Shown one piece after another: positions 20,781-25,901 of a DNA stretch of 25,901 nucleotides (positions are counted from its first letter, which is position 1; every line of letters starts with the position of its first letter). The notes below the pieces were generated by a model. That model was not told the DNA's origin and searched no databases. It saw only the letters and a list, made by a program, of their open reading frames with translations. The position numbers and the translations under genes are program-made. The DNA comes from Bigelowiella natans CCMP2755 (taxonomy: Eukaryota; Cercozoa; Chlorarachniophyceae), in the NCBI GenBank assembly GCA_000320545.1, contig ADNK01003273.1:1-25901 (forward strand). Direction: 5' to 3'.

Positions 20781-20817
<37 letters not shown>

Positions 20818-21685
20818 CGTTGAGAGGAGGAGGAGGAGGAGGAGGAGGACAACGGTACTTCATACGTAGAGGCCTTTGAAATGCACAACAGCAGCATACA
20901 TTAGAGAGCAGCAACAGTACCACGAATGAATTGTCATCATATTAGTATTTATACTACCATAATCGGCTTTGATCCAGGCCTGCATCTAAACCGTAGTACA
21001 CGACAACAACAACAAAATAGTAGCGCAAGTAACAAGTAGTAACATTTATTTATTCTCTATATAGATTCTCGATAGGTGATATAGAAGGAACATAATGATG
21101 TTCTATTTCTTATACAATTCTTATAGAATTACTAATCACTTAAAAATAACTTTTATATGAGGTACTCTTGGCACATATCATCATCATCGTCGTCGTTATT
21201 ATTTGCATGATAATGATGATAACAGCAGGAGCAAGAGGACTTAGTAATTTGAAACAACCTGACCACATTCCTCAATGCTTGATTTTGAAATACACTGCAG
21301 ATCTTAGACTATTGATAATACGACATATTAGCAGTATGTATTGTCTTAATATAGTAAGAGTTATTCAAACAGACTAGTTCATACACATATAAATGTATAC
21401 AGAAGGGAGGGTTATACATCATCTTATCTGTATGATCATGCAGATTAGCAATACCTTCATGCAATGTTGTCGCCAAAGGTAGTGAAAGTCACTTAAACAA
21501 CGCATCTATAGTGTTGTAGTAACTTTAGTTTGATGAGAGCAAATGCCCTTCAGGAGGACATGCAAAAGAAGAAGAAAATGAAGAAAAGAAGGAGAGGTCG
21601 GTCGGTCGGTTGGTAATAACAACTTGATACGTCTTAGGTCCTTAACAGGGCATATAATTCATAATTTAGAAAAATAAAGATGCAT

Positions 21686-21716
<31 letters not shown>

Positions 21717-22981
21717 GCTCTTTCTACCACCACCTGGTTACCAAAGGTGTAGATATACTGAACCTGGACAAATAAACAAAGACCAGTATTAGTAATAGTA
21801 CACGTAAACAACATACTCACGCGGATGAAAGCGCTATGCTACTATACCATTAGAAACCACAAACACACATCTATTATTCTGCCTGTATTTCTCTATCCTC
21901 TCATCTTTTTCTTTATCTTTAAGTACGGGTAGTGTATGGTTTGATAAGGCAAATATATGAATCATCATCGATAATGAAGATGAAGTAGTTGTAGTAGTAG
22001 TAGTAGTAAGAATGATCGGTGATGATGTATTCAACGCAGCATAGAGTGAGTCACTATACTGATAATAGGGATTCATATTTTTATTACGTCTCTGAATAAA
22101 CAATCGTATAATACGAGTGGGATCTCACTTGCCATCTGGATATTGATGGTGGTGATCAATCATAAATATCGATAATGATGATGATGATGATGATGATGAT
22201 GATAGAATAGAGGTGTGATTAGCTGGCCATCCATTCTTTGAAGTAGGTTGAAGTAAAAACATCAATTGACTTATTATATCTTCCTCTCCTTCTCCTTATC
22301 CTTCTTAATCTCCTTTCTCCAACTGGATCTTCAATTACTAGCAATATTATTGTAATAGGAACTACGACAATTTGCCTTACCTTAAAGTGTGGTTTTCCTT
22401 CCCATCTTTTAACAAATATAGTAGCACACATAATAGTAGTAGCAGTAGCGATAGATGTTCATCAATATATCAATAATGCACACGTCAATATATACTAGAT
22501 ATATAAACAATATATGTGTATATGTATTATCATATGCATCTGCAAGCTCTCTTCTAACACCATATTATTCCTTTTTCATCTGACTTCTCCCCCACAAACA
22601 ACAACAATATCAACAACAACAATGAACTACTACTACCAAGAGATAATGGTTGCGCGCACAGTTGTGGTGATCGTTGTCGTATACGCAATGGTAGTAGTTA
22701 GTAGTACTTTTTAATATTGAATAAATCATCTATGATCTCTGGTTTCTCTTTGCCACTTCCAATCATAAGCAATAAAGCTATAGTGACTCGTATCTGATAA
22801 GAAGAAGAAGAAGAAGGAGAAGAAGGAGAGGAAGAGGAACAAATACAAGAAAGAGAAGAGAGAGAGAGTGAGCACAAGGAATAATCAAATACAAACGCTG
22901 TGCCGCCCCGAAGTCTAGATTCGAAACAACAATAACAATAATTAAATTACAGATTATAGCAGGAACTAATATACTAACGAC

Positions 22982-23013
<32 letters not shown>

Positions 23014-23397
23014 AGCTACTACTTACTACCATTATTACTACTACTACTACTACTAACTACTACTACTACTACTATTTTACTATTTACTTGGTGCCACAAG
23101 AAGGCATTTCCTTGGATAGTGATCTAAAACATCCAAAATACATACTTAATCATCAAGGAGAGAGAGAGAGAGGGGGGGGGGGGGGGGGGGGAGGGGGGAG
23201 AGGAAGGGCCATTTCCTTACCAATCCTTTCTCATTTCTCTATTCTACCAGTTGTCAAAATGGTGTGATTATGAGGTAATCTTGTGATGTATATTCGTCCT
23301 TGTCGTTGCAGTCAAACATACATATTGATAATGAATCAATGAATACAGCATGAATCGATGAAAAATGGTTAGTATCACCTCAATAAAATCATCTGGT

Positions 23398-23431
<34 letters not shown>

Positions 23432-25113
23432 CAGTAGTAGCTTTTTGATCGTTACTACTACTACAACTTGTACTACTGGTGGTGGTGGTGGCGGTGATGA
23501 TATCAGTTGGCTCTCCAAGAGGCTTATTGCTGGACAACACTACTACATCGTTAGCATTGTGGTCAAAGTGGTTGTTCTCCTTCTTTTCCTTCTTCTGGAA
23601 TGAGTTCAGGGACTTTCCCAACGATGACGAAAAAGAAGAAGAAGAAGATGATGATGATGATGATGATGGCGTGAGCGTCTCATTATCGAAGGGAATTTCA
23701 ACTGAAGTCGGAAGATGGCCAACATCCTTGGCAGCAGCATAATCAAGATGCCTATTGAAGTGACTCACGTTTATGTGGTCTAATTTGCAGAAATTGCGGA
23801 AATCATGACGTCCTTTCAAGCGCCGACATGCCTTCATATAAACACAACGATAATGATGATGATGATGGAGATGGTGATGATGATGTGTTTTTGTATCATC
23901 ATCATTATCATCATCATAATCATCCTTCAACAGCAGCATAATCGTCGTTGTTACAGTGAATAACTACTCACATCATTCAAACGGCCGACATCTAAGTCAT
24001 CTTTGAACACATAATACTTGTATCTGACAATAATCAAGGAATTAAGATCATGGTGGCGGCCTACTATCAGGTAATCGTGGTAACTACTGCCACAACTTCA
24101 ACGTAGTATACACAATCATATTCTTTGCTTTATGTTAATATTTGCATCTGATAAGAATTTTCAAATTGTGATTGATGTACTAAAGATAATATACATCCTC
24201 AATCACATCTTCCGTGGTGGAGAGAGAGGGGGGGGAGAGGAGGAGGAGGAGTAGAGCACTCATCTTGGTATTGTATTATGTGATAGATAAAAAGATACTG
24301 CTGTCATAATAATAATGGATAGTAATGTAATACGACGGTTCTTCCATATTTTCATCATCATCATCACAATCCATTTCTTATCTTATATTATTATGGTGTG
24401 TGATAGAGTTGATGTTCCTTACACGCGAGAATAGCATGAAAATCTTGCCATAATATTCACCTATATTGTGACAGAATTCATTGTATACAGTTTGATTTAT
24501 TTGATGATCTCGATTATCTCTACTACTACTACTACTACTACTATAATCTCAGTACTACTACTACTTACTAATACCGGTACGGGGGCCCAAGCTACGACAC
24601 GAATATCAGGTGGCAATATGGTATTTAAAAGCCTCGGGTAGTCAAATCTAATGATGGTTCATACTAATCCTGAGCGTGAATATAATACTAATGATAATAA
24701 TAGAATATATGATGAGCATCGTTATGTACAACTATGCTTATCAAGTATGAATATATTGTACTGGTACATATTGTTAATATCACTCTTGCTTGATGTCTTC
24801 TTCTGTGATCCAACACTGCTGCTGCTCATCTTTCTCGCGGTGCTGGTGGTGTCCTTTTTGGTCTTTGTCTTCTTCGCAAATGTCATTGTTATTATTATTG
24901 TCATCATCATCCTTTTGCTTCTCCTGATTGATAGAAGGAAACAACAACAAATATCTTGCTGATGTGTTGTCAAAAAAATACATTATCATCAATATATTAA
25001 TAACTACTGACTAACAAGGTTCCGACGATGATTCATCATCATGTCATATTATGGGTCTCCATCATCTATTATCTCCAGTGTGTTTGTCAATCTAGTAGGA
25101 TGATGCTATTTGG

Positions 25114-25149
<36 letters not shown>

Positions 25150-25272
25150 CACAGTATCATCAGATATGGATCACTGACCATTGATGATATCTTAGTAGTA
25201 GTAGTGGTGGTACTCGTCATCTTCCCCACTTCAAGAGGGGGAATAAATCCAACACATGACTTCAGCTTTGTT
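19674..25272 (-). CDS. PUS3: PUS3/Deg1 tRNA pseudouridine synthase, N-terminus missing (at least 20 exons)
   Basis: PUS3/Deg1 makes pseudouridine 38/39 in tRNA anticodon arms. Exons high to low: 25179-25272, 24784-24923, 24575-24647, 24423-24460, 23972-24023, 23379-23831, 23088-23123, 22708-22793, 22381-22405, 22088-22135, 21821-21833, 21742-21763, 21455-21491, 21259-21294, 20958-20985, 20615-20658, 20346-20379 (tentative), 20138-20229, 19902-19972, 19674-19767; 504 C-terminal residues, all in phase. Diagnostic: YPRLLNTILPPDIRVVAWAP, ARFSCYSRVYKYYVF, GRHDFRNFCKLD, ITIQGNAFLWHQIRVTIAL, KEKPEIIDDLFNI, IPLVLYDC, and the C-terminal HIPLEARGREKSYAEKLKG (counterpart of the YxPxxxR region). The upstream exon(s) with the catalytic-Asp motif (GRTDKG) were not found; the first visible exon starts mid-codon. 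Exon 23379-23831 holds a poly-Ser/poly-Thr insertion. It is divergent from RPABC4. Confidence 0.88.
20572..20606. repeat. (ACTAT)7 microsatellite in a PUS3 intron
   Basis: This pentanucleotide array lies directly after the donor of exon 20615-20658 (in gene sense, after GTACCGTTTAG). Confidence 0.94.
20780..20849. repeat. (TTG)n and (GGA)n microsatellites in a PUS3 intron
   Basis: TTG repeats occupy 20780-20818 and GGA repeats 20824-20849, inside the intron 20659-20957. In gene sense they read CCT then CAA. The local open frame with Gln and Ser runs is a translation of the repeats. Confidence 0.94.
21687..21716. repeat. (CTA)n microsatellite near a PUS3 donor
   Basis: In gene sense this is (GTA/TAG)n, beginning about 25 nt downstream of the donor of microexon 21742-21763. 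Confidence 0.93.
22174..22204. repeat. (ATG)n microsatellite in a PUS3 intron
   Basis: This triplet array lies in the intron 22136-22380 upstream (in gene sense) of exon 22088-22135. Confidence 0.92.
22801..23074. repeat. (GAA)n, (CAT)n and (CTA)n microsatellites filling a PUS3 intron
   Basis: Intron 22794-23087 holds CTA repeats at 23036-23074, CAT at 22983-23013 and GAA/GGA/GA at 22801-22870. In gene sense the intron starts with GTA/TAG arrays just after its donor and ends with CTT/CTC arrays just before its acceptor. Confidence 0.94.
23158..23200. repeat. (GA)n followed by a run of about 20 G in a PUS3 intron
   Basis: It lies in the intron 23124-23378, ending about 35 nt before the acceptor of exon 23088-23123. 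In gene sense it is a C-rich/CT tract placed where a polypyrimidine tract is expected. Confidence 0.95.
23398..23436. repeat. (GTA)n microsatellite inside PUS3 coding sequence
   Basis: In gene sense this is (ACT)n and encodes the poly-Thr run near the 3' end of exon 23379-23831. A second coding array at about 23634-23668 encodes poly-Ser. Confidence 0.88.
25115..25149. repeat. (CAAT)8 microsatellite
   Basis: This tetranucleotide array lies in the PUS3 intron 24924-25178. Confidence 0.94.
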
Positions 25273-25332
25273 CTAAGAATAACGGAAGAAGAAGAAGTAG
25301 TTGTGGCAAACACACAAACACACACATAAATA

Positions 25333-25796
<464 letters not shown>

Positions 25797-25901
25797 ATGG
25801 CCGAGAATGTTAACACGGCGGCCAAATCAGCCTCTGACGACGCTCACACGACAAATAGAGGTAACCAGTATATTTGCACAAATTGTAGATCTGGAAACGA
25901 T
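25797..25901 (+). CDS. RNA polymerase subunit RPABC4/Rpb12, 5' part only
   Basis: ATG at 25797 opens 35 codons running off the window end. After a 23-residue polar N-terminal extension comes QYICTNCRSGND, which matches the first half (YICxxCxxxN) of the zinc ribbon of RPABC4 (ABC10-alpha, yeast Rpc10), the roughly 60-70-residue Zn-binding subunit shared by RNA polymerases I, II and III. The second CxxC pair and the basic tail would lie beyond the window. No intron is seen in the part available. It is divergent from PUS3, about 520 nt away. Confidence 0.75.
   Translation, partial: MAENVNTAAKSASDDAHTTNRGNQYICTNCRSGND

Overview
This is nuclear DNA from a eukaryote. The genes are split by GT-AG introns, every recognisable protein is a eukaryotic housekeeping or eukaryote-type protein, and the non-coding DNA is AT-rich and crowded with microsatellites (TA, GT, CTA/GTA, CAT, GGA, CAA, GA/G). 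The source looks like a microbial eukaryote such as an alga or protist, but nothing seen here fixes the lineage.

Six genes are recognised by reading exons and joining them in phase, and they alternate strictly in strand. KRR1 (SSU processome KH protein, minus, 280-3730, 12 exons, complete). HAS1/DDX18-type DEAD-box helicase (plus, 4814-6846, 2 exons, with two compensating 1-nt frameshifts). NSF/Sec18 AAA ATPase (minus, 8198-15132, 23 exons, 808 aa, complete). A guanylate-binding-protein-type large GTPase with a coiled coil and a SAP-like C-terminal motif (plus, 15819-18454, 3 exons, 809 aa). PUS3/Deg1 tRNA pseudouridine synthase (minus, 19674-25272, at least 20 exons; the N-terminal catalytic part is missing). 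The first 35 codons of RNA polymerase subunit RPABC4/Rpb12 (plus, 25797 to the window end).

The layout gives three head-to-head pairs: KRR1/HAS1 (ribosome biogenesis), NSF/GBP (two NTPases, membrane-related at least for NSF) and PUS3/RPABC4 (tRNA modification and a subunit shared by the nuclear RNA polymerases). The divergent gaps are about 1.1 kb, 0.7 kb and 0.5 kb. The two convergent gaps (6847-8197 and 18455-19673) hold a different kind of DNA: richer in G+C, non-repetitive, full of CTAG/AGCT tetranucleotides and sharing short words.

Two patterns stand out. Intron load is bimodal: the three minus-strand genes have an intron about every 80-110 coding bases, while HAS1 and GBP have one and two. 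In the intron-rich genes, microsatellites lie close to splice sites with a polarity that resembles splice signals: sense-strand GTA/TAG arrays near several donors, and CTA, CTT, CCT or CT arrays near several acceptors. No rRNA, tRNA, CRISPR array or recognisable transposase was found.
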